This document shows positions 48,601 through 56,000 of a DNA stretch of 64,000 bases, in pieces (the stretch's first letter is position 1; each line of letters opens with the position of its first letter). The notes under the pieces were generated by a model. The model worked only from the letters and a program-made list of their open reading frames with translations, was not told the DNA's origin and made no database searches. The DNA is from Eumeta japonica (Eukaryota > Arthropoda > Insecta > Lepidoptera > Psychidae), in NCBI GenBank assembly GCA_005406025.1, contig BGZK01000092.1, positions 558,001-622,000 on the forward strand. The letters are read 5' to 3'. Made by a program: the position numbers and the translations under genes.

Positions 48601-49260
48601 TACTTTCATGATATGCCAAATCGACAAAGGATCCCTCATCAATTGCCTTATAGGGAAATGATTGAAAATGGCTTACCTGTTCCACAGTACAGTCAGCCTA
48701 CAACACACTTGGACGATTACAACCAAACAGGTCTACCTGGTCAAAATGTGTCTAAGGCCAGAAACAGAAACCCTCTGTGTCATCAAACTGGACTGTTCGA
48801 TGCTATGATGCAAGACCACATAATCAGAGAAATGGAAAAAATGCCTCATTGTTATGGAGATCTAGATCAAAATACCGAAATAGAAATAGCAAATCAAAAT
48901 GAACACTTTCGAGAAAGTTACTATGATAATCGTCCGCCAGGACTGCCCATTTATCCAGACATGAGGTCGGATCCCCGGTGCAGCAGGAAACCCATGCAAG
49001 CTGATCACAATCTACTACACAGTAGATTACAATCTTTGGCTATCAACACTCATTTATCAGATGCTCAAAGTCAAGTAGATAGAGAGTCACATAATGATTC
49101 TGGTTACAGCACTAAGGTATATGGCAGTTCTCAAGGTCCATCTCCAAGCTTATCTGGACATGTGGAAAGTTCTGACAATATGTCTGGACAACGAGTCAAT
49201 GTTATGCCTAACGGGAAGCTAAGTAATGTCAAACAAATTGGTGCTTCCAGTTTAGTATGA
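14301..49260 (+). CDS. dgo: Diego/Diversin (ANKRD6) ankyrin-repeat scaffold, whole spliced gene
   Basis: The coding sequence joins 14301-14399, 37578-37679, 42671-42868 and 46504-49260, giving about 1,051 residues. All three introns are phase 0 and fall on ankyrin-repeat borders. Seven ankyrin repeats occupy residues 4-223. A Lys/Arg-rich patch follows at about 227-260, then a block with the conserved pair of close cysteines (GYTCYCAPF, about 318-326), a coiled coil at about 326-394, and a Ser/Pro/Gln-rich tail. The repeats HGNTAAHEAAWKGYS and GDTALHIAAAMG, the cysteine block and the coiled coil in this order match vertebrate ANKRD6 (diversin) as I know it. Drosophila Diego is the planar-cell-polarity relative; it works at the cell cortex with Dishevelled and Prickle. 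The family assignment is strong from the sequence. The cellular role is family knowledge and was not shown here. The 23-kb first intron may hide a further repeat exon. Confidence 0.9.
15360..15445 (+). repeat. Relative of the 680-790 repeat
   Basis: gcgcacaaacacacgcacat, gcatcataaacg and the word gcatatacaacgtatatgct repeat the order of gcgcacaaacacgcgcccat, gcgtcataaacg and the 34-bp palindrome at 680-782. This looks like a short dispersed family. Confidence 0.5.
16915..17720 (+). repeat. Degenerate dispersed repeat (tagggttccgtag type)
   Basis: It opens with tttttagggtttcgtagtca followed by a tccgtccgtccatccgtctg run, and closes with ctacggaactctacgctgcac and gtggcccgagacg. This start and end are those of a very common lepidopteran dispersed repeat. 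Short look-alikes of the start occur near 3,645 and 14,897. The 75-codon open frame inside is not recognisable. Confidence 0.6.
18003..18265. other. GC-rich island in dgo intron 1
   Basis: Very CpG-rich (gcggccggcgcgtctgggcg, cggccgcggccgtcggc). The minus-strand open frames of 94 and 124 codons across it are Arg/Pro/Ala-rich and unlike any family that I know, so I treat them as composition effects. Perhaps a regulatory island. Confidence 0.4.
19063..19235. other. Second GC-rich island in dgo intron 1
   Basis: ggcgcaaccgaaactctccc and ggtcggcgcgggcgcaggcg are CpG-rich and non-repetitive within the window. The short minus-strand frame is Arg-rich and unsupported. Confidence 0.35.
19725..19960 (+). 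repeat. Possible tRNA-derived SINE
   Basis: gtgtcctatcggccagtgcg and gagttcgatcccgc sit at A-box/B-box-like spacing, followed by a non-coding body. This is only a resemblance; there is no second copy in the window to compare with. Confidence 0.3.
21476..21973. mobile_element. pogo/Tigger-like miniature element nested in the hAT element
   Basis: Terminal caatggaatctcaataactc at the left and the reverse complement cggtggaatcttaataacct at the right agree at most positions (about 18 of the first 24). The interior repeats the words taactcgaa and taagtcgaa, as pogo/Tigger-derived elements do. No transposase is present. Flanking TA dinucleotides are not preserved. Confidence 0.6.
22383..22682. repeat. 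Inverted repeat of about 120-bp arms nested in the hAT element
   Basis: The left arm ends near 22,500 and the right arm starts near 22,561. They share cagtactggccgccaataa, aaccttttaaaaaa, gaatcgtc and gttcgattttcc with few mismatches. The 60-base loop holds gccgtgcgaatgtgcgcgg. It lies in what may be the transposon's 5' UTR intron (donor-like ctaggtaagt near 22,059; acceptor before 23,073). Confidence 0.78.
23082..25685 (+). pseudogene. hAT transposase, ZMYM1-like, disrupted
   Basis: It starts MSAPRNKLSVAEYRKKAKYK after an acceptor-like tatttacag. Next come a TTF-type zinc-finger region (RSWLIFSKTKNAIFCACCKI), a DUF4371-like part (AKHNSALKFQLEHL), and the catalytic core with FDCTPDVSHTEQ and QSYDNGSNM. 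The CLAHS site follows, then the C-terminal dimerisation region (SYEQSFSKLKLIKNYLRSSM). The frame is broken about four times (near 23,195, 23,463, 23,845 and 24,515). Two in-frame stops occur, TGA at 24,259 and TAG at 25,578. The last stop is at 25,683-25,685. Not functional as it stands. Family identity rests on motif order seen here. Confidence 0.9.
26377..27147. mobile_element. MITE with GGGGCCGTCC-type ends
   Basis: The left end ggggccgtccaagtaa and the right end ttacgtaatatttgaatgcccc (reverse complement ggggcattcaaatattacg) are imperfect inverted repeats. The interior is non-coding and has short G-rich runs near each end. It belongs to the same style as the element at 44.28 kb. No clear target duplication. 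Confidence 0.6.
29290..29545 (+). repeat. Dispersed repeat, copy 1 (gccgcccacggacac type)
   Basis: It runs from aaatgagccaccagagagta through gcccacggacacttgcaa, attgccggcctcttagatag, aggaggagtgggccaccaga and ctctcaatggacg to ttctgtgagagt. The same order of phrases recurs at 35.93-36.19 kb. The 150-codon open frame that covers it is repeat sequence and not a gene. Confidence 0.75.
30794..31297 (+). CDS. Unrecognised 167-codon open frame in dgo intron 1
   Basis: Starts MHQCDYCCHVIYIVIFVIFF, a hydrophobic beginning, and continues with basic, Tyr/Leu/Ile-rich sequence to RTLKG. Its length is more than I would expect by chance in AT-rich DNA, but no domain, splice context or codon bias supports it. 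It could be chance or the relic of an unknown element. Confidence 0.12.
   Translation: MHQCDYCCHVIYIVIFVIFFYNIAKYTQVPKQYHPRFELSILTQSSFARHILNYLSNIVPYLVKMLSTLLFPHYIQQHRNNAIITKLYLVELWKKGLHLCVKLRISREKKYLFVHEVENQYLVKGQISRKMVNRVRDTNTHTHIYKNSSFKLIRYILLSSFMRTLKG
33030..33300 (+). repeat. SINE-like composite with a tRNA-type promoter
   Basis: The first part (gaaatttagtacctgtgcag, gggttt cgggggcgacaaatcgatct) is a dispersed lepidopteran wording. It is followed by tagcacagttggg and tgttcgattccag, which resemble the A and B boxes of a tRNA gene about 38 bases apart. A functional tRNA fold is not evident, so a tRNA-derived SINE or tRNA pseudogene is more likely. Confidence 0.45.
33926..34115. mobile_element. 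190-bp hAT MITE with perfect 8-bp target duplication
   Basis: The left end catatgtgggcaacgac and the right end gttgctcataactg are imperfect inverted repeats. Both flanks carry ctctacag (33,918-33,925 and 34,116-34,123). The CA...TGxGCAAC wording and the 8-bp duplication indicate the hAT superfamily. Non-coding. Confidence 0.85.
34341..34432 (+). repeat. Tandem repeat of 22-bp units
   Basis: Units at 34,367-34,388, 34,389-34,410 and 34,411-34,432 follow the pattern ttctaattaatataatgtaa with few changes. A more diverged unit precedes them. Confidence 0.85.
35930..36185 (+). repeat. Dispersed repeat, copy 2 (gccgcccacggacac type)
   Basis: It parallels copy 1: aaggggcaaacgagcatgcg, ccgcccatagacactc, cattgccggcctcttggata, gagggaatgggccaccgga, tcactcactgaacg and tttctgtgagtgtgtgg. 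It has the same orientation, about 6.6 kb downstream in the same intron. Confidence 0.75.
36629..36719 (+). repeat. CACG/CA microsatellite
   Basis: About 90 bases of cacg and ca units with a few interruptions (ctct, cgctcg). Likely variable in length between individuals. Confidence 0.95.
37578..37679 (+). CDS. dgo: dgo coding exon 2 (ankyrin repeat 2)
   Basis: Thirty-four codons in phase 0, from SGCSCLQRAAADGHGD to HGADPNHQDVF. The acceptor is ccatag and the donor gtaagt at 37680. The layout G-x-S-x-L-x-R-A-A with GHGDTVQLLLRHGADPN is one full ankyrin repeat. By its end (HQDVF running into HGNTA of exon 3) it lines up best with the third repeat of vertebrate ANKRD6, so the second repeat seems to be absent. 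GC-rich and short; it is easily missed by ORF scans because the longest open frame here is a different one. Confidence 0.85.
37811..38380. mobile_element. Long inverted-repeat (foldback/MITE) element in dgo intron 2
   Basis: The left arm at 37,811-37,988 and the right arm at 38,213-38,380 are reverse complements over about 170 bases with small gaps. Shared parts include gaacatttaaaaagtcaaaa, atcaaatttgat and atggtacgataaggtttgc. The loop is about 225 bases. Non-coding; this is typical of a miniature or foldback DNA transposon. Confidence 0.82.
38440..38840 (+). repeat. Interspersed repeat ending in a g-rich gttaaaaat tail (copy 1)
   Basis: Wording such as gaaccgattttgataaagca, atcggttcaaccgtttcaaagc, and cagacacacagaacggtcaa running into aacaccc...ggggttaaaaat is a dispersed sequence that I recognise from many lepidopteran introns. 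The 3' part matches the copy at 45.35-45.58 kb. Its transposon class is not known to me. Confidence 0.6.
42345..42416. repeat. Hairpin with 23-bp arms in dgo intron 2
   Basis: aacaaataaagaaatccttattt (42,345-42,367, 23 bases) pairs with 42,394-42,416 at 21 of 23 positions around a 26-base loop that holds ggatgggccccaacc. It may be the start of a hAT-like miniature element running to about 42,652, because that end reads cccctggatccgcccttg, a common hAT-type terminus. That reading is tentative. Confidence 0.6.
42671..42868 (+). CDS. dgo: dgo coding exon 3 (ankyrin repeats 3 and 4)
   Basis: Sixty-six codons in phase 0 between the acceptor tctgctgcag and the donor gtacgt at 42869. Two full repeats can be read: HGNTAAHEAAWKGYSRC with LLAAAGADLTLVN, and AGFAPLHLACQSGHNQSC with LLLAGAPPDLRNN. 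The phrases HEAAWKGYS and LACQSGHNQS are close to the corresponding ANKRD6 repeats, and these are the strongest anchors for the orthology. A long open frame on the opposite strand (42362-42988) is a shadow of this GC-rich exon. Confidence 0.92.
44278..44820. mobile_element. MITE with GGGGCCGTTC-type ends
   Basis: The left end ggggccgttcataaactacg and the right end cgtattttattgacaacccc (reverse complement ggggttgtcaataaaatacg) pair at most positions. C-rich subterminal stretches (cctcccccccacctcc, tagcccccatttctccc) lie on both sides. This terminus is widespread in insect genomes. Possible tttt repeats flank it. Confidence 0.7.
45345..45576 (+). repeat. Interspersed repeat ending in a g-rich gttaaaaat tail (copy 2)
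   Basis: Shares aaaatcgaaattggttcag, a run of cacacggatacgcagacaaac, then cgtcaaacttataata and gggtcgggggttaaaaat with the copy at 38.4 kb. It has the same orientation and lies in a different intron of the same gene. Confidence 0.6.
46504..49260 (+). CDS. dgo: dgo coding exon 4 (ankyrin repeats 5-7, coiled coil, disordered tail)
   Basis: The last coding exon has 918 codons plus TGA. It begins YGDTSLHTAARYGH, then NGDTALHIAAAMGRRK, then the shortened final repeat QGETARDIATRKGL (protein residues about 134-223). A basic, nuclear-localisation-like stretch (KKKDKRRSKSKER and KRSKDKKKKN) comes next. The block PIGTGYTCYCAPFFKHMEDK follows and runs into a heptad-rich helix to about residue 394 (KRHIDRAHERLDQKVTDLEM), as in ANKRD6. 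The rest is low in hydrophobic residues, with Ser-Pro motifs, and has no domain that I recognise. Base composition changes sharply inside the exon: the ankyrin part is GC-ending, while the tail uses AT-ending codons. Confidence 0.92.
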   Translation, partial: YGDTSLHTAARYGHAGVTRILISAQSRVFEQNKNGDTALHIAAAMGRRKLTRILLEAGCDKSLRNQQGETARDIATRKGLDEIISILNTPVAKQPKKKDKRRSKSKERTIDEPAEAKRSKDKKKKNVHFEVPPVHLSPYGCHYYPDTKYFPKPRLSSLPTEPLKKGEQYYLDLAGNIKKGPIGTGYTCYCAPFFKHMEDKMNEDKKDLKRHIDRAHERLDQKVTDLEMRTKGQISELTRFVAAERALCKERHKHLEDWLTRGMIFRASERPKKLEFSPRGSLDIPPLKRTRSLELLDIKAEEWNKVNNIIKSFNQNAEKYENNAKDLNDARSKSTEILDTVKQPEISKQSYPLKCSKSSDFLDTSLRRSLRSPQRNAPYHNSPPPFVESPHMQNVTAEIHVKSNRISISQSPLHVETKEQQQTFSSPSRQSRSKSPSNSNKLRSEYRASDSDGDERLRNTPGTSPQNLSPWKSQVLQRTADDIRKRAILEKKSSELEIRNDTKSCLEILQDGYIRIPKQTNYTHGLIVQTENNIDRAPMKSVQELVAKVENQTRISRSPEPSTPPRKSITPTETPTEVKTHIHQGPSILKMPQQPSRPAPILKDKPPKSKKFSLQNLIPFPTRKAFKETLPKNTGNNSESSDEEDNPIRSKAQPGPMKNANLLQTLSNYETMSMAQSPVPQSRPEESQSGVRPLIPKDAYFHDMPNRQRIPHQLPYREMIENGLPVPQYSQPTTHLDDYNQTGLPGQNVSKARNRNPLCHQTGLFDAMMQDHIIREMEKMPHCYGDLDQNTEIEIANQNEHFRESYYDNRPPGLPIYPDMRSDPRCSRKPMQADHNLLHSRLQSLAINTHLSDAQSQVDRESHNDSGYSTKVYGSSQGPSPSLSGHVESSDNMSGQRVNVMPNGKLSNVKQIGASSLV

Positions 49261-49625
49261 CAATATATTTACAAAGTAGGTATTTCTAAAGCCCACACTC
49301 AAAATGAAATTGTTTGTTTACTTTGAACCTTTATGCAATGTCTTTGCAACATAATATTTTTTATTACATAAAACACAATTTAATTAAAGCACAAGAGCAC
49401 CAAAAAAAATTGTACTAAAATTAAAAAATATGAGTACAAACTTATTTTAGTCTCGATGCCATGTAACATTCATGATATGTAATTAATATCATATCATTTC
49501 ATCTTATTGTTGATATAGTATTTTTTATAAGTTTGTAAATTGCACAATGAAAATGTTTATGCATTATTTATTGTTTGTCTTTAAAATTATTATGTACGAT
49601 TATTAATAAAAATCACACTTGCAGT
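49261..49625 (+). terminator. dgo: dgo 3' UTR with poly(A) signal
   Basis: An AT-rich untranslated tail follows the TGA. A canonical AATAAA lies at 49605-49610, in tattaataaaaatcac, so cleavage is expected about 10-30 bases later. Weaker AT-rich variants lie upstream. The end is inferred from the signal only. Confidence 0.6.
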
Positions 49626-52600
49626 GTCACAACTAATGATTACATTCGTTCTTCAAATTACCTATGATATATCCAACTACCTCAGAAACGAGTCTCGAGA
49701 TATTTGTCTGTGCGTTCGTTCCCGTCTTTCAACATTATGATAGAGTGTCACCTCCACAAAGTTGTAAACTACAATGTGTATTTTCAAAACTCAACACAAA
49801 TATTATTCAACAACGTGCTCATGCCATTTTCCGTTAACTTCGGTAAATTACGCTACTGATGATCACTAAAGTGTCAAAAGCTGAGAGTATATCCAGAAAT
49901 GCTCACATATTGTGATTGTTGTATAAAGACGAAATGGTTATTTTCCGTTCGTGTGTCAAATCCTTTATAATTTGATGCTCTCCTCGCCGCTCCTCGCTGC
50001 AGGTATTCCGAGACACGGCCGCCCCCGGCCACCCCCCCGCGCACGATAAGGCCTTGCACACTCGACATATAATTTATTACCATTGATCGTTGTAATTTGA
50101 AAATTCTGTTTTGGGCCTAGTTCTTTGACAATTTTTATTAGTTATTATCAGTAGAGTCATTTCCGGAAATTAATGGAATAAATGGAAAATGTCAAGAGAT
50201 GTATAAATTCATTTCATGATATAATTTTTATCGAAAACTCCACCTAACAGATTTTGACAGGATTTCACCATTGCTATAGAACACCATTATTAGAAAAAAT
50301 ATGAATTTTGGAACAATTATTGTAAAATTGAGATATAAAATAAAAACCGGATATAGTTGGCCTAAGGTATCCATGATCCTTCTTCATTTTATTCAAAATA
50401 ATGTTTTTGTTTATCATAATTGTTAAAATTCAACCTTGCAACAATAGGTAGTTGCCTTTTGTAGGTGAACTTTGCCCAAAGAAAGCATTACAAAAAAAAA
50501 GAAATACAGCATTGAAAATATTTTTAACATCACATAAATAAAGCCCTATGCTAATAGCAACAGTTGATAGCATTAGTACCGAAAATTTGGCAACATAGTT
50601 TAAATCTTTTTTAAGTAAAGTAGATGAAAAAAATAATATCCATGTACTTTATTATTACTAATTAATACTAAATTTACAACAAGAAATCCAAAAATATGAC
50701 ATTCTGATATAAAAGAATAATAATCTTTAATCTCATCTCCATAAAGAAAAGGTCTATTGATTTTGTATAAATGACATTACTAGATTATTCATATTTTATT
50801 CTCACATGAAAATAGTGGTTTTAGAAACAAATTGTTAGCAGAAAAATAAAAATCAGCAACTATTTGAGAAGCAATTACATCGTCATGAGACTTACTATTG
50901 TGACTATTAAGCAATTCTAATTGACCCACTACATTGCATCCTCAACATATTAAAAAAAATAAACAATGTTCGGCTCTCATCATTGTCATATTAATGTCCA
51001 TTGCCCTCTACATTTCCATCATTACTCTGATCGTCTGAAGATAAATATGGTGGTGTGCTTGTAACCATTATGTCCTATGTTGCTTTGAATAATAATTTAG
51101 TTTCTTATGTTGCTTTCGTGTAATGCTACTTATGTAAGAATTTGAACTCGACAATAATTTGTTTAACATGTCCCAGTTGCAATGTTTTTCATAAAAAAAA
51201 TCTACAAAAATTTACTTTGTATTAACAAAAGTTTTTATTTCATCTCTCACCTGACTTATCTATTAACTGACCAATGAACATCAACACATATCTTTTGCCA
51301 TTTAGTCTGCATAGGTATTGCATTTATCAGTATCATCATCAGTATTGATGCTGTATATGTCTGAACTAACTTTAACTCACTCAAGTTCACATCAATTTGA
51401 ATATAAAGGAAGGCAGTGGAGGCTGCTGTTATTTGTACATGGTGAGTGTAAATAACACGATAATAATAAATAGGATGTAAAAAGTCTTATGTTATTGTAT
51501 GGCATTGACCCAAAGGGGATCAAGATTGGAACCAAGACCAATATCAGGATGGATAACAGAAACAGCTCACATGCAGAAAGGAGAGAGGACACTATTTCGA
51601 TTATGATTATGGAACAAAAAGAGTTTGACCAAGTTAACCACAATAATTGTCACATTTCCTGTAAATCAATTTTTTTTTGTAATACTTTGTCATCAGTGAT
51701 ATCATTAAGAAAAATTAAAAGAAACAAAGTATTTGTTAAATCCACATAGAACCACAGAGAAGAGAAAAAAGCTAGCAAAATATTTAAAAAATCGGCAAAT
51801 GCGAATCTGACTCTCAGGGAAAGGATTCCATACCATAATTGTTTTGTAAAAAACAAAAGCGGTACTATAAGCAATGCAATTGTTCATAAAGATTTGTGTG
51901 GTAATTGTCTAATTATATCTGTCAATACCTTTGTCTCAAACACTTTTGAATCACACTTGGCTTGTTTTTATTAGTTGTTGTGTTATTTACTAGTATGCAT
52001 TACAGTAATATTAGTTAGACATTTGTTTACTGCCATTATAAAATACAGCAAAAAATTCCAAACAAAAAACATATATATTGTATGAGCACTGCCTTTAGTT
52101 TTTATCTTTATTTATTTAATATATATGATTTGTTTTTATATCAACTATAGTAACACACACTCTGTAATAATTTTAAGTGTCTACCTACTATGGTAGGTAG
52201 ACACTAAAGATACAGCCATGTGGTAGATAGATGGATAAACGGTGGAGCCTTAGTAATAAAGTCCCATTAGCACCCTTTAGGTGTGAAACTCTAAAAAGTA
52301 ATTATGTTAGTTGATTTATTGCCATAAAATTGAAGACCCTTTGATGAAATATTTACTGAGCCTTCAAAACTATAGCCGATTTGTGATATACAGATTCCTC
52401 GTCCAAATCCCTAAAATAAAATAAAATATATGTAAAAGCGATAAAAGTAATACTCAAGTGAGCTGTCAGTAAGTGGTCACTGTACTAAGAATATTAATAA
52501 TTAATTGGAATTAATATGCACTTATATAATTTGCAATTAAAACAGAAATCAGAATAAGAATATGAATTGTAAATGGATTTTCAATTTTTTTGTGCTCAGA

Positions 52601-52701
52601 CACGACAAGTAATCATTTGTTAAATACAATGTATTTGTTGATTACATATTCAGAAAAGAAAGATCAGATCTTATAATAGATATATTATATTTTAACAATT
52701 A
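49626..52701. other. Convergent intergenic stretch between dgo and CDK5RAP1
   Basis: About 3 kb between the two gene ends. It holds a GC-rich patch with a strong acceptor-like site (49,978-50,072) and a short repeat-like segment with GATC/GGAACC-type wording (about 51,400-51,600). It also holds a perfect 13-bp-arm hairpin (52,176-52,205). The remainder is AT-rich with nothing codable. The CDK5RAP1 poly(A) signal is not certain; TTTATT on this strand at 52,315-52,320 would be AATAAA on the minus strand. Confidence 0.6.
52176..52205. repeat. Perfect hairpin, 13-bp arms, 4-base loop
   Basis: The arm agtgtctacctac at 52176-52188 is followed by tatg and its exact reverse complement at 52193-52205. 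It lies downstream of both convergent genes, possibly inside the CDK5RAP1 3' UTR. No small-RNA family is recognised. Confidence 0.8.
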
Positions 52702-53094
52702 CTACAACTGTACAACAATTTCATTACCATAACATTTGTCCCTATAGAATTCTTTAATACTAGTGTGGTAAAGAGGAACCCCACTGAAGGCAGATGCTTT
52801 AGCATCGGTGATCTTCACGGCTACATAATCTCCAATTTTTATTGCTCTTTTCCCACCATCTTCACTTAAAATCTCTGTTTGATCTACATTAACTTTCAAA
52901 TACATTTCATTTCGTCCAACTAGTTGCTGGGTCTTCTTATTTATACTTTCAATAAGAACTAAATGCACTTTACCCAATTCTGCTTGGTTCAAAACATGAC
53001 ATGACTGTATATATAATTTCAGCATTCTTGTGTGTCTGTCTTTTTTTACGTCATTAGGAACATCATCTTTATATCTTCGATAAGCTGTAGTTTT
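52702..53094 (-). CDS. Cdk5rap1: CDK5RAP1 exon 6 (TRAM domain, stop TAG)
   Basis: 130 codons plus TAG at 52704-52702. It begins [20 protein letters not shown] and continues into a TRAM-type beta barrel ([43 protein letters not shown]), the tRNA-binding module that closes these enzymes. The acceptor is ttactcacag. The upstream ATG at 53109 belongs to the intron. Confidence 0.94.
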   Translation of the reverse strand, partial: KTTAYRRYKDDVPNDVKKDRHTRMLKLYIQSCHVLNQAELGKVHLVLIESINKKTQQLVGRNEMYLKVNVDQTEILSEDGGKRAIKIGDYVAVKITDAKASAFSGVPLYHTSIKEFYRDKCYGNEIVVQL

Positions 53095-56000
53095 CTGTGA
53101 GTAATACAAAATTTAAATTATTTTATTTTACAAAATACACATTTCTTGAATATTTTGAGACATATATTCCTTAACATTTACTAAATTAAATATTATGAAT
53201 TTATTACCTCCCTCATACTGTAGGAAAACAAAAATGCTGTATGATAACGGACAGTCTCCATGAGTGTTAAGGTCTCCTGAAATTCTTCTTCTGTCTCCCC
53301 ACAGAACCCACAGATCATATCAGTTGACAAAGCAACTGTAAAAAACAGAATTACCTCAAATTTCTTGTTGTATACCAATTTAAAATTATTGACATCAGAT
53401 ATTGAAAAGTTGCAAAACATGACTGTTCATTAAAGGAAATTATTCTCAAATATATAAACAAGGATTTGTAACATACAACCACATAAACATATTATCTGCC
53501 AATAAATCGTTATCACTCCTATACCATATTCCTTTCTAGACATAACATATATTATATGTATATTTAAATAACAATTTCAAGATTGTTACGCAAAAGCATT
53601 GTCTCATATGGCTACTTCATCATTCAACACCCTGATAAGACTAAAATTATTATAAACCTCCAGGAATAACAGATCGCACTTTGGCCACCAGTTCCAGATA
53701 AGCCTCTCGTGTGTATCCACGGCGCATGCGTTCCAACACTGTACTAGAACCTGATTGAGCTGGCAAATGAAGCTGGTTGCATATGTTACTGCGCTCTGTT
53801 ATTATTTGAAGAACCTGCCAAATCACAGTCGTATTACAAGCTATAGTAATTATTTGTAAAAATTTGGTATGCCATATAAATTATAATCGTCATGTGGTCA
53901 TCGTACATACAACACTAAAATGCAATCAAGTTTGTAATTTGCAGAACCTTATTTATTTATTTATATATTTTTTAAACAATTTTAAAAGTTAATATCAAAC
54001 AATAAATGCTAGAAGCAAAGTAAAGCTTTAGGTTTATTTGACCTCTTGTTCAACTGTTCTAGTTAAAAAAATTATTTCTTTAGAATATAAAGTTAATTAA
54101 TCATATGCATACTTCCGCCCACGGCTTTACCCACATGGACATAGCATGTGCTCTTTTATATTGAATGATCTCGCTATTAATTTAGTCTCATTGCCACTTC
54201 CGATTCTGGTCCCAGTACTATTCCTGATTTTGATCCCAGTCACGGTTTCGATTCTAATCTCAATCCCATACACTGTTTCAAGTCTTGGTACAAGTCACAG
54301 TTGTGATTTGTACCAAGCCAGGTCATATACTAGTGTCAAAATAAAATATAGGCTATAATATAGCCTTGTCATTGTCTTTGAGTATGGTCTAAGATCCGAA
54401 CTTAAATCAACGTTCACCGAGCTGATAATAAAATGAAACATATTTTATAACAAATTTCGTGTATTAGAAAATATATTAAAAATGGATTCGCTAAAAAAAC
54501 CCTGGACAGACTATTTTTAATTATTTTTAAAAAAATAGTTTTTTATTAAATGTTGCAACATCAAGATAATAAGAAAATTTTTATCCTTACTTAAAGTATA
54601 AAACGTATAGAATGTGCAGCTGTTGGGTTGTCTATTATTCACCTGGACAAACTACTCGGTTGTCAGGTAGAAACAGGTATGTCGATGCCAGTTATCTTCA
54701 CTTGATTGGATAATAGAAAAAAATATTTTTTATTATTAAAATTATAAAAAAAAATTATATCAATATAAGCTCTGTATTATTGCGAACACGTTATATAGGG
54801 TTGTTTGCAAAAAATCTGGTCTGGTTGAAATATTTTTTTAAAAATGATTAAAAATAGTCTGTCCAGGATTTTTTTAGCAAATCCATTTTTAATATATTTT
54901 CTAATATACGAAATTTGTTATAAAATATGTTTCATTCTATTATCAGCTCGGTGAAGGTAGATTTAAGTTCGGATCTTCTACTAGTAATATAGCCACTGTA
55001 TTACTCAAAGACAATAAAGCTTTCTATTTGTAAAAGAATAAATAAAATTAAGGACAACAAATGACAAATGCTGAAATAGATTCTATAAAAAACGAATATG
55101 ATTTCTAAAAGATTCTTTTTCTATTATTAATTTAAATATACACTCACCTCATCTGGAAAGTCTTTAGGATGCGCAGCAGTAAATCTGATTCTCATCTCGG
55201 GATCTACTGATGACACCTTTTCCAACAGATCAGCAAACCTTAACCCACCTTTTTTAGTCTTATACACAGTTTTAAAACCTTTAGCTAAGTTAGTCTCATA
55301 TTTTTCAGTTTGCTGTGATATATCCCTATAACTGTTTACATTCTGCCCTAATAATGTCACTTCTTTAACACCCTGATCCGAGAGCAGTTTAATTTCATCA
55401 ACTATTGAAGTAACAGGGCGAGATCTCTCCTTACCTCTCGTGAATGGTACTATACAATATGTGCACATATTGTCGCAGCCTCTCATAACTGATCTGTAAA
55501 AAAGTGCTTTTATTTATCTCGTATTTTATTTCGCAGGTTCATTTTGGAATCTTCACTGATACAGTAATTTTTCATAGAAATTGAATTATTCAGTAGACAA
55601 TAATATAAAGCTGTGTTCATATAAATTATGTAATTAGATTATTCATATTTGCATCTCACATGAAAACAAAACAGGCAGTTAGTAGAAAAAAAAATGGGAA
55701 TTAGCAACAGTTCGAGAAGTACTTACATCATTATGACAGTGTTATTATTGTAACTATTAAACAATTTTAATGTAAAGTAACCTACTAAAATTGTCCAAAA
55801 TATTACTATTGTTTGTATATGAAATGTCAATTGAGTTAGATTAAATGAAATTATAGTGCATTTAAATGAAATGTATACATATCTAATTGTAATCAATAAC
55901 CAAATGTGAACAGATATTAAGAACTTTTCCAATATATTGTAGTTTGAGTTCACATTGAATATGTACAATATGCTACCTGCATATTGTGCATATTGAGACA

